From: Flavobacteria bacterium RIFCSPLOWO2_12_FULL_35_11
GTDB taxonomy: Bacteria > Bacteroidota > Bacteroidia > Flavobacteriales > Flavobacteriaceae
Direction: 5' to 3'
Assembly (NCBI GenBank): GCA_001800975.1
Contig: MGWK01000054.1
Location: 1 to 61,936 of the forward strand
Length of the DNA stretch: 61,936 nucleotides
In this document: positions 8,505 to 17,771 of the stretch, piece by piece
How positions within the stretch are numbered: position 1 is the first letter of the stretch
Layout of the letters: the number at the start of each line of letters is the position of its first letter
Translations under genes and position numbers: made by a program
The notes under the pieces: model-generated
What the model was told of the DNA's origin: nothing
Seen by the model: only the letters and a program-made list of their open reading frames with translations
The model's database searches: none

Positions 8505-8906
8505 ATGAAAACAGTAAAATTTTTAATGATTATCGGAATAATTAGTGTTGGACTTTTATCCTTTACTAAATTAACGCAAACAGAGTGGAAAGTTCCTGCT
8601 AAATACCAAACAATGAAAAACACGCTTGAAGCCAGTAAAGCAAATATAGCTTTAGGAAAAACCCTATATGCAAAACACTGTAAATCTTGCCACGGAAGTA
8701 CAGGTTTAGGTGATGGAACAAAAGCGGGTGAAGTTGATGGCGATTTAGGTGATTTTTCATCTAAAAAATTTCAGGCACAAACTGATGGCGCATTATTTTA
8801 CAAAAGCTACATTGGAAGAAATGACATGCCGAACTATGAAAAGAAAATTACCGACAAAGATGATGTTTGGGCAATCATTCATTATGTAAGAACATTAAAA
8901 AAATAA
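8505..8906 (+). CDS. Mono-haem class I cytochrome c, copy 2
   Basis: 133 residues with a hydrophobic N-terminal export signal, haem motif CKSCH and probable axial Met in GRNDMPNY. The WKVPAKYQTMKN segment is shared with the other two cytochromes. It is the last gene of operon 2 but is separated from the anchored protein by 70 bases that contain a TATGTAAC element, so it may have an additional promoter. Periplasmic electron carrier for the FeS/NrfD copy 2 complex by position. It is the most diverged of the three cytochromes (STGLGDGTKAGEVDG instead of AEGFGDGPKAKEMKG). Confidence 0.88.
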   Translation: MKTVKFLMIIGIISVGLLSFTKLTQTEWKVPAKYQTMKNTLEASKANIALGKTLYAKHCKSCHGSTGLGDGTKAGEVDGDLGDFSSKKFQAQTDGALFYKSYIGRNDMPNYEKKITDKDDVWAIIHYVRTLKK

Positions 8907-8953
8907 TTTTTAATGATAAGATTCAGGTAAATAATCTGGATTAAGTGCTTAAT

Positions 8954-8986
8954 AAAAAAGGTTTGGCTTTCGCTAAACCTTTTTTT
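8954..8986 (+). terminator. Terminator of electron-transfer operon 2
   Basis: AAAAAAGGTTT...AAACCTTTTTT stem (one internal mismatch next to a GC pair, loop TTTC) about 50 bases after the cytochrome stop. Confidence 0.85.
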
Positions 8987-9102
8987 GTATTTTATTAAAA
9001 TCGATTTCTTCTATATAAAAAAACTAGCTATCGCTTCAAAAAATAGATGAATAATGTAAGTTTCTTTTAAAATTGTGTAACAAATGTTGCAACTTAAACA
9101 GT

Positions 9103-9110
9103 TAAATTTG
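9103..9110 (+). promoter_or_regulatory. -7 promoter element for the tethered cytochrome
   Basis: TAAATTTG is an exact TAnnTTTG match 43 bases before the ATG. No TTG lies at the usual 17-23 base distance, and a TGTAACAAA element is present at 9077-9085. No FNR-like box is seen at the 29.5 bp position. Confidence 0.45.
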
Positions 9111-9153
9111 TATCTTATAATAAACATTCTATTAATCAATAAAACGAAATAAA

Positions 9154-9861
9154 ATGAAAAAACTATTTATTTTCGCAATTTTAAGCACAATGTTGCTTTT
9201 TCAAAATTGTGGTCCAAAAGAAAAACAGGAAGTAACAACAACTCCTAATGATTCCATTGTTACTGAAACTATAATTATTGACACTATTGCTGGAACTGAA
9301 GTTATAGAAGAAGAATTAACTTCTGAAAATGTCCCTGCTGATAAGTCAACAACTGTTACAAAAGTTACGACAAAGGAACCAGGAAAAGTAGTTACCCAAA
9401 AAACAACTGAAACGAAAGTGGGAGAAGACACAAAAGTAGAAGTTGTGACAAAAGTAGTTATTGCTGACGAACCTAAAAAAGTTGTCGTAGCCGAAACACC
9501 CGTAAAAGTAACGGTTCAAGAACCAAAAGTTACCACAAGCACTTCAGCTTGGGTAGTTCCTGCTAAATACCAAACAATGAAAAACCCAACAGATCCAAAA
9601 GTAGATTTGGCAATTGGAAAATCGTTATACGGTAAACATTGTAAATCTTGTCACGGTAGTGAAGGTTTTGGCGATGGTGTAAAAGCCAAAGAAATGAAAG
9701 GTGATTTAGGCGATTTTTCAACCAAAAAATTCCAATCACAAACTGATGGCGCATTATATTATAAAACCACTTTTGGTAGAGATGATATGCCTGCATTTAA
9801 CAAAAAACTTCCTTCAGATGAAGACAGATGGCTAATTGTTAATTATCTGAGAACGTTATAA
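9154..9861 (+). CDS. Lipoprotein-tethered mono-haem cytochrome c with long flexible linker
   Basis: 235 residues in three parts. An N-terminal lipoprotein signal has the lipobox LLFQNC (Cys near residue 19). A Thr/Val/Lys/Glu-rich linker of about 110 residues with repeated VTTK/VVTQ/VVTK/KVTV phrases follows. The C-terminal domain is a cytochrome c (CKSCH; axial Met in GRDDMPAF) very close to copy 1, sharing EGFGDG, KAKEMKGDLGDFSTKKFQ and SDEDRWLIVNYLRTL. It is a single-gene unit with its own -7 box and terminator. I infer a tethered carrier that can reach across the periplasm from a membrane anchor, moving electrons to or from the soluble cytochromes or an outer-membrane partner. Confidence 0.88.
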   Translation: MKKLFIFAILSTMLLFQNCGPKEKQEVTTTPNDSIVTETIIIDTIAGTEVIEEELTSENVPADKSTTVTKVTTKEPGKVVTQKTTETKVGEDTKVEVVTKVVIADEPKKVVVAETPVKVTVQEPKVTTSTSAWVVPAKYQTMKNPTDPKVDLAIGKSLYGKHCKSCHGSEGFGDGVKAKEMKGDLGDFSTKKFQSQTDGALYYKTTFGRDDMPAFNKKLPSDEDRWLIVNYLRTL

Positions 9862-9888
9862 CAATAAGCCAAAAAATATATGGCATAA

Positions 9889-9919
9889 AAAAAAGCCGAA
9901 CAAATTGTTCGGCTTTTTT
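9889..9919. terminator. Bidirectional terminator between the tethered cytochrome and hemN
   Basis: AAAAAAGCCGAACAA and its exact complement meet almost back to back, giving A and T runs on both sides. It serves the two convergent genes. The CCGAACA core resembles the operon 1 terminator. Confidence 0.88.
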
Positions 9920-9922
9920 ATG

Positions 9923-11284
9923 CTATATTGTCATTGAGAATATCCGAATATCGGGCTGATTTTCAACCAGCCTTAAATCAAATGCCATGCAAATATTTCG
10001 CACAAACATCCTTCCGGCTTCCTTTACAATAATTTTGTTATCAGAAACGTCAATTAGGCCGTCATCAATAATTTCTCCTAATCGCTCAATTATTTCATTT
10101 TTAACTTGGGTTGTTAAACCAATATTCCACTCCGTTTCCAAATTACACATCAAATTTAATATGTGTTTTCTTATGATCAAATCAGTATCTGTTAACAAAT
10201 GCCCTCTAAATACTGGCAATTCACCTTTATTTACGCGGTCTGTATAATCATCAATTTCCTTTTCATTTTGCGCAAATGCATACCAGGAATCGCTAATGGA
10301 AGACATTCCCAAACCAATCATCAATTCGGTTTTACCAGCTGTATAGCCCATAAAATTACGATGCAGTTTTTTGGCTTTCATCGCTTTGTGCAGCGAATCA
10401 CTTGGCAATGCAAAATGATCCATCCCTATTTCAACATAACCATTGTCAAAAAACAATTGTTTTCCCAATTCATATAAACGGCGTTTTTCATCGTCTTTAG
10501 GCAAATCATGGTCATCAAAACCTCTTTGTCCCACGCCTTTTATCCAAGGCACATGGGCATAACTGTAATAGGCAATTCTATCCGGTTTTAATGTGATGGT
10601 ATTTTTAATGGTATTTCTGATGCTTTCTTCAGTTTGAAAAGGCAATCCAAAAATTAAATCGTGGCTTATGGATTCATATCCTATTTTTCTTGACAAATCA
10701 TGAACTTTTTTTACCTGCTCAAAACTTTGAACTCTATGAATCGCTTTTTGAACAATAGGATCATAATCTTGAATGCCAAAGCTGTTTCTTCGAGAACCTA
10801 AATCGTACATCGTTTGCAATTGATCTTCTGAAGTATGGTTTGGGTGACCTTCATAACTAAAGTCGAAAATCTCAAATTTATCAGCTCTTTTAAAAATTCC
10901 GTTGATTAATTTTCTTAAATTTTCAGAAGAAAAAAATGTTGGCGTACCGCCTCCCAAATGGATTTCCCTGATTTTTGGACGTTTCCCCAACAAATCGCAA
11001 TACAAATCCCATTCCTTTAAAACAGTTTCTATATATGGCTGTTCAACTTCATGGCGCTTGGTAATTTTTTTGTGGCAAGCACAAAATGTGCACAAACTTT
11101 CACAAAATGGAAGATGAATGTATACGCTTATTCCTTCACTGTCATTGCTTTCATTAAAAGATTTCACCACGGTTTTTTTCCAGTCTTCTATTGCAATCCC
11201 TTCTTTGTCCCAAAAAGGAACAGTTGGGTAGCTGGTGTATCTTGGGCCAGGAATATTGTATTTTTGAATTAAAGTTGAATTCAT
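9923..11284 (-). CDS. hemN: Oxygen-independent coproporphyrinogen III oxidase
   Basis: 453 residues, radical SAM enzyme that decarboxylates coproporphyrinogen III to protoporphyrinogen IX without oxygen. The N-terminal GPRYTSYPTVPFW is typical of HemN. The SAM cluster motif is CESLCTFCACHKK (CxxxCxxC plus the extra CxC-type Cys of HemN), followed by the glycine-rich EIHLGGGTPTFF. Length is normal for HemN. It is the last gene of the minus-strand haem operon, 56 bases after hemE. An oxygen-independent enzyme fits a facultative or low-oxygen life, consistent with the FNR-like sites in this window. No oxygen-dependent HemF is present here. Confidence 0.95.
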   Translation of the reverse strand: MNSTLIQKYNIPGPRYTSYPTVPFWDKEGIAIEDWKKTVVKSFNESNDSEGISVYIHLPFCESLCTFCACHKKITKRHEVEQPYIETVLKEWDLYCDLLGKRPKIREIHLGGGTPTFFSSENLRKLINGIFKRADKFEIFDFSYEGHPNHTSEDQLQTMYDLGSRRNSFGIQDYDPIVQKAIHRVQSFEQVKKVHDLSRKIGYESISHDLIFGLPFQTEESIRNTIKNTITLKPDRIAYYSYAHVPWIKGVGQRGFDDHDLPKDDEKRRLYELGKQLFFDNGYVEIGMDHFALPSDSLHKAMKAKKLHRNFMGYTAGKTELMIGLGMSSISDSWYAFAQNEKEIDDYTDRVNKGELPVFRGHLLTDTDLIIRKHILNLMCNLETEWNIGLTTQVKNEIIERLGEIIDDGLIDVSDNKIIVKEAGRMFVRNICMAFDLRLVENQPDIRIFSMTI

Positions 11285-11340
11285 TTTTTTAGTTTTTAGT
11301 ATTCAGATTTTTGCAGTAAGTTTTGAACCTCTTATAAAAT

Positions 11341-12366
11341 CTAGCTTTTGTATTCTTTTACCGCATCAATAAACGCTCCTGCATTTTCTAACGGCGTGTT
11401 TGGTAAAATTCCATGGCCTAAATTAACGATGTATTTATCTTTTCCGAAATCGTTGATCATTTGGGTCACTATTCTTTTAATTTCTTTTGGAGGCGACAAC
11501 AAACGCGCCGGATCCATATTACCTTGCAAAGTGATATTTCCTCCTGTGAATTTTCTTGCCATTTGCGGCGTAATTGTCCAATCCACACCCAATGCCGAAG
11601 CATTCGATTTCGACATTTCTTCCAAAGCAAACCAACACCCTTTTCCAAAAGCAATTACCGGAGCATCATCTTTTAATGCTTCAATAATTTGGTTAATATA
11701 GTTCCATGAAAATTCCTGATAATCAACAGGAGAAAGCATTCCTCCCCAAGAATCAAAAATCTGAACCGCATCAACACCTGCTTTTACTTTTTCTTTTAAA
11801 TAAGCGATGGTGGTATCGGTAATTTTTTGCAATAAGGTATGTGCCGCAATTGGTTGGGTAAAACAAAATTCTTTTGCGATATCATAGGTTTTAGAACCTT
11901 GGCCTTGCACGCAATAACATAAAATTGTCCATGGAGAACCCGCAAAACCAATTAACGGAACTTCATTATTCAGCATTTGTTTGGTAATTTTAATGGCGTC
12001 CATGACATATTTTAATTCAACAGTAACATCCGGCACAATTACGGCATCCACATCTTTTTGGGTACGAATTGGGTTTGGCAACCAAGGGCCAGTTCCTTCT
12101 TTCATTTCCACCTCAATATTCATTGCCTGCGGAATCACTAAAATATCAGAAAATAAAATAGTGGCATCCATTCCAAATCTGCGATAAGGCTGCAAAGTAA
12201 TTTCTGAAGCCAATTCAGGAGTTCTACAACGGGTAAAAAAATCGTATTTATCACGAATTTCTCTAAATTCCGGTAAAAATCGCCCTGCCTGACGCATCAT
12301 CCAAACTGGCGGACGTTCAACTATTTCTCCTTTTAAGGCTCTTAAATATAAATCGTTTTTGATCAT
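11341..12366 (-). CDS. hemE: Uroporphyrinogen decarboxylase
   Basis: 341 residues. It removes the four acetate carboxyls of uroporphyrinogen III to give coproporphyrinogen III in the cytoplasm. Family signatures are the N-terminal [18 protein letters not shown] and the later [12 protein letters not shown]. Length is standard. It lies between hemL and hemN on the minus strand. A 151-base gap separates it from hemL, unlike the tight spacing of hemA-C-D-B, and that gap contains an interspersed repeat. Confidence 0.96.
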   Translation of the reverse strand: MIKNDLYLRALKGEIVERPPVWMMRQAGRFLPEFREIRDKYDFFTRCRTPELASEITLQPYRRFGMDATILFSDILVIPQAMNIEVEMKEGTGPWLPNPIRTQKDVDAVIVPDVTVELKYVMDAIKITKQMLNNEVPLIGFAGSPWTILCYCVQGQGSKTYDIAKEFCFTQPIAAHTLLQKITDTTIAYLKEKVKAGVDAVQIFDSWGGMLSPVDYQEFSWNYINQIIEALKDDAPVIAFGKGCWFALEEMSKSNASALGVDWTITPQMARKFTGGNITLQGNMDPARLLSPPKEIKRIVTQMINDFGKDKYIVNLGHGILPNTPLENAGAFIDAVKEYKS

Positions 12367-12414
12367 TTTATTAGTATTTTGGTATTTTAGTAATTTAGAT
12401 TATCGGATTTTTTT

Positions 12415-12498
12415 GGGCGTTCCTTTCAGGCCGCGCCATCCGCTATATCTTTTTTTCCATTTCATTTCAAAAAATGATGCCGCTACTGTCGCTAACGC
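12415..12498. repeat. Interspersed intergenic repeat inside the haem operon (copy A)
   Basis: Begins GGGCGTT and ends TAACGC, so its termini are short inverted repeats. Internal landmarks are CCATCCGCTATATCTTTTT and AAAAAATGATG. It matches the 28554-28664 element read on the other strand (GGGCGTT..., GGGCTATATGCT..., ATCTTTTT, AAAAATGG, CTAACGCAAA). Elements of this look are, from memory, common between genes in Flavobacteriia; I cannot confirm this here. It sits between hemE and hemL. Confidence 0.6.
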
Positions 12499-12517
12499 AA
12501 ATCAATTTTCAATGATG

Positions 12518-13810
12518 CTAACTTTTTGCAGCCACCGCTTTCATTGCAATATCTATGGCAGCTTTCACTTTGTAAATATCTCTTTTGCTAATTGCGGTTC
12601 CTAAAAACCAGGCTTCAAATTGAGACGGAGGCAAAAACACGCCATGTTCCATCATTTTCCAAAAGAATATTTTAAATTTATTGGTATCACTGGTGAGTGC
12701 TGTTTTAAAATCAACCACCGGTGTTTTTGTGAAAAATGCCGAAATCATTGATCCAAATCGGTTTACCTGTAAATCGATACCATTTTTTTTCGCTGCATCC
12801 AATAAAGACCGCTCTAAAAAAGAAGCCGTTTTTTCAAATTTTTCGTACGGATTTTGTTTTTTCAATTCAGTTAAAGTGGCAATTCCGCATGCCATAGCGA
12901 TTGGATTGCCCGATAAAGTTCCTGCCTGATAAACATCTCCCAAAGGCGAAACCATTTCCATGATTTCATTTCTGGCACCATAAGCGCCAACCGGAAAACC
13001 TCCTCCGACAACTTTTCCCAAACAAGTGATATCTGCTTGTACGCCCAGCAATTCCTGGGTGCCACCAAATTTTGAACGAAAACCGGTCATCACTTCATCA
13101 ATAATTAAAAGAACACCGCTTGCTTTGGTTAAATCTCTTAATTCTTCCATAAATTCTTTGGTAGGATTTACAACACCCATATTGCCCGCTATTGGTTCAA
13201 TAATGATGGCGGCAATATCATCATGCTTCGCCAAATGTTGCTCAACACTGTCAATATTGTTGTATTCTGCAACCAATGTATTTGCAACCGCTTCCGGCGG
13301 AACACCTTTACTTCCAGGGATGCTCAACGTTACCAAACCTGAACCGGCGGCAACCAGCATATCATCCGCGTGCCCGTGATAACAGCCCGCAAATTTGATT
13401 ATTTTATTTTTTCCTGTGAAAGCCCTGGCCAAACGAATGGCGCTAAAAACAGCCTCCGTTCCCGAACTCACAAAGCGCACTTTATCCATTCCCGGGAATG
13501 CATCACAAACAATTTTGGCCAATTTAATTTCGCCCACTGTTGAAGCGCCAAAAGTAGTTCCTTTTGTTAGTGCTTTTTTTACGGCCGATTCAACTTTACT
13601 GTTTCTGTGTCCTAAAATCATTGGCCCATAGGATAAAACCAAATCGATGTATTCGTTTCCGTCAACATCGATAATTTTACTGCCTTTTGCCCTGTCAATA
13701 AATATAGGAACACCACCAACAGATTTAAAAGCCCTAACAGGAGAGTTTACCGCTCCCACTAAATTCTTTTTCCCTTTTGTATATAATTCTACTGATTTTT
13801 CTAGTTTCAT
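12518..13810 (-). CDS. hemL: Glutamate-1-semialdehyde 2,1-aminomutase
   Basis: 430 residues, PLP enzyme that converts glutamate-1-semialdehyde to 5-aminolevulinate, the second step of the C5 route and partner of HemA. Visible motifs are NSPVRAFKSVGG, the GCYHGHADDML segment, IIDEVMTGFR, and CLGKVVGGGFPVGAYG containing the PLP-binding Lys. Length is normal. It is encoded 21 bases after hemB and before the repeat-containing gap to hemE. ATG start agrees with family N termini (KSVELYTKGKKNLVGAVNSP). Confidence 0.96.
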   Translation of the reverse strand: MKLEKSVELYTKGKKNLVGAVNSPVRAFKSVGGVPIFIDRAKGSKIIDVDGNEYIDLVLSYGPMILGHRNSKVESAVKKALTKGTTFGASTVGEIKLAKIVCDAFPGMDKVRFVSSGTEAVFSAIRLARAFTGKNKIIKFAGCYHGHADDMLVAAGSGLVTLSIPGSKGVPPEAVANTLVAEYNNIDSVEQHLAKHDDIAAIIIEPIAGNMGVVNPTKEFMEELRDLTKASGVLLIIDEVMTGFRSKFGGTQELLGVQADITCLGKVVGGGFPVGAYGARNEIMEMVSPLGDVYQAGTLSGNPIAMACGIATLTELKKQNPYEKFEKTASFLERSLLDAAKKNGIDLQVNRFGSMISAFFTKTPVVDFKTALTSDTNKFKIFFWKMMEHGVFLPPSQFEAWFLGTAISKRDIYKVKAAIDIAMKAVAAKS

Positions 13811-13831
13811 TTTGTTAGTAGTTAGCTGTAA

Positions 13832-14797
13832 TTAACGTTTCAATAATAGTTTGGCGACGTCTTTTGCAAAATAAGTAATAATAATGTCGGCTCCTGCCCT
13901 TTTCATGGACAGCAAACTTTCCATCATAACCCTATCGCCATCAATCCAGCCTTTTTCGGCAGCTGCTTTAATCATAGCATATTCACCGCTCACATTGTAG
14001 CAGGCAACCGGACGGTCGAAATTATTCTTTACGTCTCTTATGATATCCAAATAAGCCAAAGCCGGTTTTACCATCAAAATATCGGCACCTTCCTGATCGT
14101 CATAAGTTGCTTCACGCAAGGCTTCATCTCTGTTTGACGAATCCATTTGGTAAGTTCTTCGGTCTCCAAAAGTTGGTGCAGAATCTGCAGCGTCCCTAAA
14201 CGGACCGTAATATGCCGATGCGTATTTTACCGCGTACGACATAATAGGAAGATCGTAAAAACCTGTATTGTCCAACGCTTCCCTTATGGTTGCAATCATA
14301 CCGTCCATCATTCCCGAGGGCGCCACCATATCCGCTCCTGCTTTTGCGTGAGAGATTACTTGTTTGGCGATATTTGGCAAAGTAGCATCATTGTCAACAT
14401 CGTTATCGTGAATTACGCCACAATGACCGTGACTGGTGTATTCGCAAAAACAAACATCGGTAATGACATATAAATTCGGATAATTTTTTTTGATGAAACG
14501 GATGGCATTTTGCATAATTCCGCTGTCGTTCCAGGTTTCAGAACCAATTTCATCTTTTTTTGAAGGAATTCCGAAAAGTAATACTGCCGGAATATCCAAT
14601 GCAACCACTTCATCCAGTTCTTTTGAAATTCTGTCTAATGACCATCTTTTGATTCCTGGCATGGAAACAATTTCAGTTTCAATATTTGTCCCTTCCTCAA
14701 TAAACAAAGGATAAATTAAATCGTCAACGGTAAGTCTGTTTTCCCTTACCAAACGACGAATATTTTCAGTTTTACGAAGGCGTCTTGTTCTATTCAT
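13832..14797 (-). CDS. hemB: Delta-aminolevulinic acid dehydratase (porphobilinogen synthase)
   Basis: 321 residues. It condenses two 5-aminolevulinate molecules to porphobilinogen. Motifs include [11 protein letters not shown], the metal-site segment [14 protein letters not shown] (Cys-rich, zinc type), [17 protein letters not shown], and the Schiff-base Lys in [13 protein letters not shown] start at ATG 14797 ([12 protein letters not shown]); the upstream TTG at 14803 is less likely. The start overlaps the hemD stop by eight bases, so the two are probably translationally coupled. Confidence 0.95.
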   Translation of the reverse strand: MNRTRRLRKTENIRRLVRENRLTVDDLIYPLFIEEGTNIETEIVSMPGIKRWSLDRISKELDEVVALDIPAVLLFGIPSKKDEIGSETWNDSGIMQNAIRFIKKNYPNLYVITDVCFCEYTSHGHCGVIHDNDVDNDATLPNIAKQVISHAKAGADMVAPSGMMDGMIATIREALDNTGFYDLPIMSYAVKYASAYYGPFRDAADSAPTFGDRRTYQMDSSNRDEALREATYDDQEGADILMVKPALAYLDIIRDVKNNFDRPVACYNVSGEYAMIKAAAEKGWIDGDRVMMESLLSMKRAGADIIITYFAKDVAKLLLKR

Positions 14798-15458
14798 AAT
14801 CAAAATATTGATTTACAGATTTTATTACATTTTCAACTGTTGGTTCATCGGCCACAAATACATTTTCAAAATCATCGATGGCTTCAGCAGCGGTGGTATT
14901 TCCAATACAAAAAGCCACGCTTTGGGTATCGGTATTTTTTAATAAATAACTTTTTACTGATGACGGACTAAAAAACAGGATGCCATCATAGATGTTTTTT
15001 ATTTTTACAGGTTTGAAATTGGTTGAATAAACTTCAATTTCATTGACCTTAATATTGTTTTCAGTTAATATTTCCGGAAGTTCATTGCGTCTTAAATTTC
15101 CGCAGAAAAAATAAACCTCCTCAATGTTTTTATTCAGCAGTATTTCATCTGCCAATTCTTCTGCTGAATGCGCTATTACGGTTACTTTAACGTTTTTCTC
15201 CTCTAAAAATTGCGCCGTTTTATCGCCAACGCAATACACATTTTCAAATTGTAACTCTTCCGAAGAAAACTGGCTAAAAACACCAATAACGGCATTTTTA
15301 CTGGTGAAAACTGCGTTTTTGATTGGATTGGTTAATTTAATTGACGTGTTAAAAGAAATTTCTATCAGTTCAATTTCATCGACTGTAAAATTATTCAGAA
15401 GTTCCTTTTGGGCTGCGGAAAGTTTTTTGGTTGACAGGATTTTTTTTTTGGTATTCAT
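14790..15458 (-). CDS. hemD: Uroporphyrinogen-III synthase
   Basis: 222 residues. It closes and inverts ring D of hydroxymethylbilane to uroporphyrinogen III. HemD sequences are poorly conserved; recognition rests on length, the two-domain alpha/beta pattern, [23 protein letters not shown], the [15 protein letters not shown] segment and [13 protein letters not shown], plus its position directly after hemC (stop and start adjacent) and overlapping hemB. Cytoplasmic. Confidence 0.9.
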   Translation of the reverse strand: MNTKKKILSTKKLSAAQKELLNNFTVDEIELIEISFNTSIKLTNPIKNAVFTSKNAVIGVFSQFSSEELQFENVYCVGDKTAQFLEEKNVKVTVIAHSAEELADEILLNKNIEEVYFFCGNLRRNELPEILTENNIKVNEIEVYSTNFKPVKIKNIYDGILFFSPSSVKSYLLKNTDTQSVAFCIGNTTAAEAIDDFENVFVADEPTVENVIKSVNQYFDYE

Positions 15459-16379
15459 CTATTTCTTCATTTCAGCTTTTATGCTTTCCATTAATTTTTT
15501 TCCGCCTTTATTCAGTACTTCTTCCGCGCAAATTTTACCCAGGCTATTCCATTCACTCAATGGAACAGATTTTTTAACTTCAACCTTTTCTGAACCGTCA
15601 ATGGCAATTAAAATTCCTTTAAAACTGATGGTTTCGCCAGTTATTTTAGCGTTTCCGCCTATTGGTGCGGTACATCCGCCTTCCAGTGTTTTCATAAACT
15701 GACGTTCAACAGCAACAGCCATTTCAGTGTTTTTATGATTTATTTGAGCGCAAATTTCAAGTATTTTGGCATCAGCTTTTAAAGCAGTGATCATAATGGC
15801 GCCTTGTGCAGGTGCAGGAATCATCCAATCCAACATCATATGATTTTCAGGAAGCAATTCAATGCGTTCCAATCCGGCTGCGGCAAAAATAGCTCCGTTC
15901 CAATTGTTGTCAATTAGCTTTTGCAAACGCGTATTTACGTTTCCCCTTAAATCGGTAATGGTATGTTTTGGATATTTATGCAACCATTGTGCGGTTCGTC
16001 GTAAACTTCCAGTGGCTATAATGGCGTTTTCTTCATTTTTTAAAAAATCTGTATTGTTTTTAAGCACCAAAACATCGCTGATATTCGCTCTTTCCAAAAC
16101 GGCCGCCTGTGCAATTTTTTCATGCAAATCGGTTGGAACATCTTTTAAAGAGTGCACCGCGATATCAATTTCTCCGCGAAGCATCGAGTTATCCAGCGTT
16201 TTTGTAAACAAACCGAAACCGCCTATTTGATGCAAAGGCTTGTCTAAAACCTCATCGCCGGTTGATGTTATTTCTATAATTTGCGCTTGATATCCTAAAT
16301 TTTCAAGTTGTGCTTTTACTAAATTTGCTTGCCATAATGCGAGTTGACTTGCTCTTGTTCCTATTCTAATCATTCTCAT
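15459..16379 (-). CDS. hemC: Hydroxymethylbilane synthase (porphobilinogen deaminase)
   Basis: 306 residues. It polymerises four porphobilinogens on a dipyrromethane cofactor. Motifs include RIGTRASQLALWQA, SLKDVPTDL, GSLRRTAQW, DLRGNVNTRL and the cofactor-binding Cys in LEGGCTAPIGG. Length is standard. It overlaps the end of hemA by about 14 bases if the first ATG (16379) is used; the second ATG at 16373 is also possible. Part of the compact hemA-C-D-B-L segment. Confidence 0.96.
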   Translation of the reverse strand: MRMIRIGTRASQLALWQANLVKAQLENLGYQAQIIEITSTGDEVLDKPLHQIGGFGLFTKTLDNSMLRGEIDIAVHSLKDVPTDLHEKIAQAAVLERANISDVLVLKNNTDFLKNEENAIIATGSLRRTAQWLHKYPKHTITDLRGNVNTRLQKLIDNNWNGAIFAAAGLERIELLPENHMMLDWMIPAPAQGAIMITALKADAKILEICAQINHKNTEMAVAVERQFMKTLEGGCTAPIGGNAKITGETISFKGILIAIDGSEKVEVKKSVPLSEWNSLGKICAEEVLNKGGKKLMESIKAEMKK

Positions 16380-17631
16380 TTAAGATCATCTCTTTAATAT
16401 TAAACATTTTACTGATAACGCTAATGCTTAAATCAACCGAAGTGTCTTCATCTTTTAAATGTTTAACAAATTGTGTGGTAATCTTTTGAATCATGCGGTT
16501 TGTTATGTACTCGGCATGTTCAACATTAAAGCCTTCTAATTTTCTTGAATGGAAATCAATTTCATCATGTTGTATAATTCGAAGCGATTCTTTTAAAGCA
16601 TTAACGGCCGGCACATATTTACGTTGTTCAATCCAATCGTTAAATTCACCTTTGTATTTTTGAATGATGGCTTCGGCTGCAGGAATTTCATTCTTACGTG
16701 TTTCTATGGTCAGATCCGTAATTTTTGAAAGTTCATCAACATTTACCAAAGTTACGCCATCAATATTTTTAACAGAAATATCAACATTTTCAGGCATTGA
16801 CAAATCTAAAATCAATATTTCATTGCCTGTTTTCAAATGCGCTTTGCTGATGGTGTGAACATCTGCGCCTGTTGAGACGATTAAAATATCTGTATCTCCA
16901 ATTTCTTCCGTTAAGTCGGCATAATTTTTCACGGTAATTTCAGGATGTTCCGCTTTAAATTCCAAAGCCCTTTCGTGGGTTCTGTTGATGAGTGTCACAT
17001 TTTTGTTTGAAGTGTATCCCAATACATTTTTACAAGTGTTTTTTCCTATATCGCCCAATCCGTAAATAAGAATTTTCTTCTCATTATAATTAGGGATATT
17101 CTCCATAATATAATGTATGGCCGCGTAAGCCACAGAAGTTGTGCCTGAACTTAATTGGGTATTGTTCTTAACATCTTTACTTGCCTGCAAAACCAAATTC
17201 ATCAAACGCTCTAAATAAGCGTTGGTTGTTCCTGCAATTTTAGCTTGCTTGAACGATTCTTTTAATTGCCCAACAATTTCATAATCACCCAAAATTTGGC
17301 TGTCTAAACCAGTTCCTGTTTTAAACAAATGACGTACGGCATCTTTATTTTTATAAACATAAGAGACATTGATAAAATCTTCAATAGTTCCGTTGGAATA
17401 TTTGATGATTAAACTTATCAATTCAAAAGGATGTTTGGCAAAGCCGGTGATTTCAGTTCTATTGCATGTTGATAAAACAAAAATCCCGTCGATTCCCTTT
17501 TCTTTAGCCTCTTTTAGCAATAATTTTTGATTTTCTTTAGTGATGCTGAAAGTGCCTCGCACATTTACATCCGCTTTTTTATAACTTAGTCCTACGTTGT
17601 ATAATTTTGTAGGCATGTTTTCTTGACTCAT
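16366..17631 (-). CDS. hemA: Glutamyl-tRNA reductase
   Basis: 421 residues from the chosen ATG at 17631 (MSQENMPTKLYNVGLSYK). It reduces glutamyl-tRNA to glutamate-1-semialdehyde, the first committed step of the C5 haem pathway. The catalytic Cys is in VLSTCNRTEI, followed by LFKTGTGLDSQILGDYEIVGQLK and the NADPH-binding IYGLGDIGKNT. The frame is open up to a TTG at 17661, but that codon lies inside the -7 box TACTTTTG, so it would be upstream of the transcript. First gene of the minus-strand haem operon, diverging from the AraC gene. Confidence 0.95.
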   Translation of the reverse strand: MSQENMPTKLYNVGLSYKKADVNVRGTFSITKENQKLLLKEAKEKGIDGIFVLSTCNRTEITGFAKHPFELISLIIKYSNGTIEDFINVSYVYKNKDAVRHLFKTGTGLDSQILGDYEIVGQLKESFKQAKIAGTTNAYLERLMNLVLQASKDVKNNTQLSSGTTSVAYAAIHYIMENIPNYNEKKILIYGLGDIGKNTCKNVLGYTSNKNVTLINRTHERALEFKAEHPEITVKNYADLTEEIGDTDILIVSTGADVHTISKAHLKTGNEILILDLSMPENVDISVKNIDGVTLVNVDELSKITDLTIETRKNEIPAAEAIIQKYKGEFNDWIEQRKYVPAVNALKESLRIIQHDEIDFHSRKLEGFNVEHAEYITNRMIQKITTQFVKHLKDEDTSVDLSISVISKMFNIKEMILNEND

Positions 17632-17658
17632 AAAAATAGTGTTATCAATAAGTGTCGT

Positions 17659-17687
17659 CAAAAGTACGAAGATATTTTACTACAAAA
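17659..17687 (-). promoter_or_regulatory. Promoter of the hemA operon
   Basis: On the minus strand, TTTTG (17687-17683), 16 bases, then TACTTTTG (17666-17659), an exact Bacteroidota -33/-7 pair. It has the same spacing and the same -7 sequence as the divergent AraC promoter, and implies a leader of about 20 nt. Confidence 0.75.
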
Positions 17688-17771
17688 CATCGGTAAAAGT
17701 ACTATTATTGTCGACATAAGTTATGGCCCTTAATTTATAATATTTCTAAATAACGCATTATTGAATAAAAG

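Noticed and set aside
9201-9796. Reverse-strand open frames under the tethered cytochrome
   Set aside because: They are shadows created by the repetitive Thr/Val/Lys-rich linker and the cytochrome coding strand.
17659-17661. TTG start for hemA giving ten extra residues
   Set aside because: The codon is part of a well-formed -7 element with a correctly spaced -33, so it should not be transcribed.
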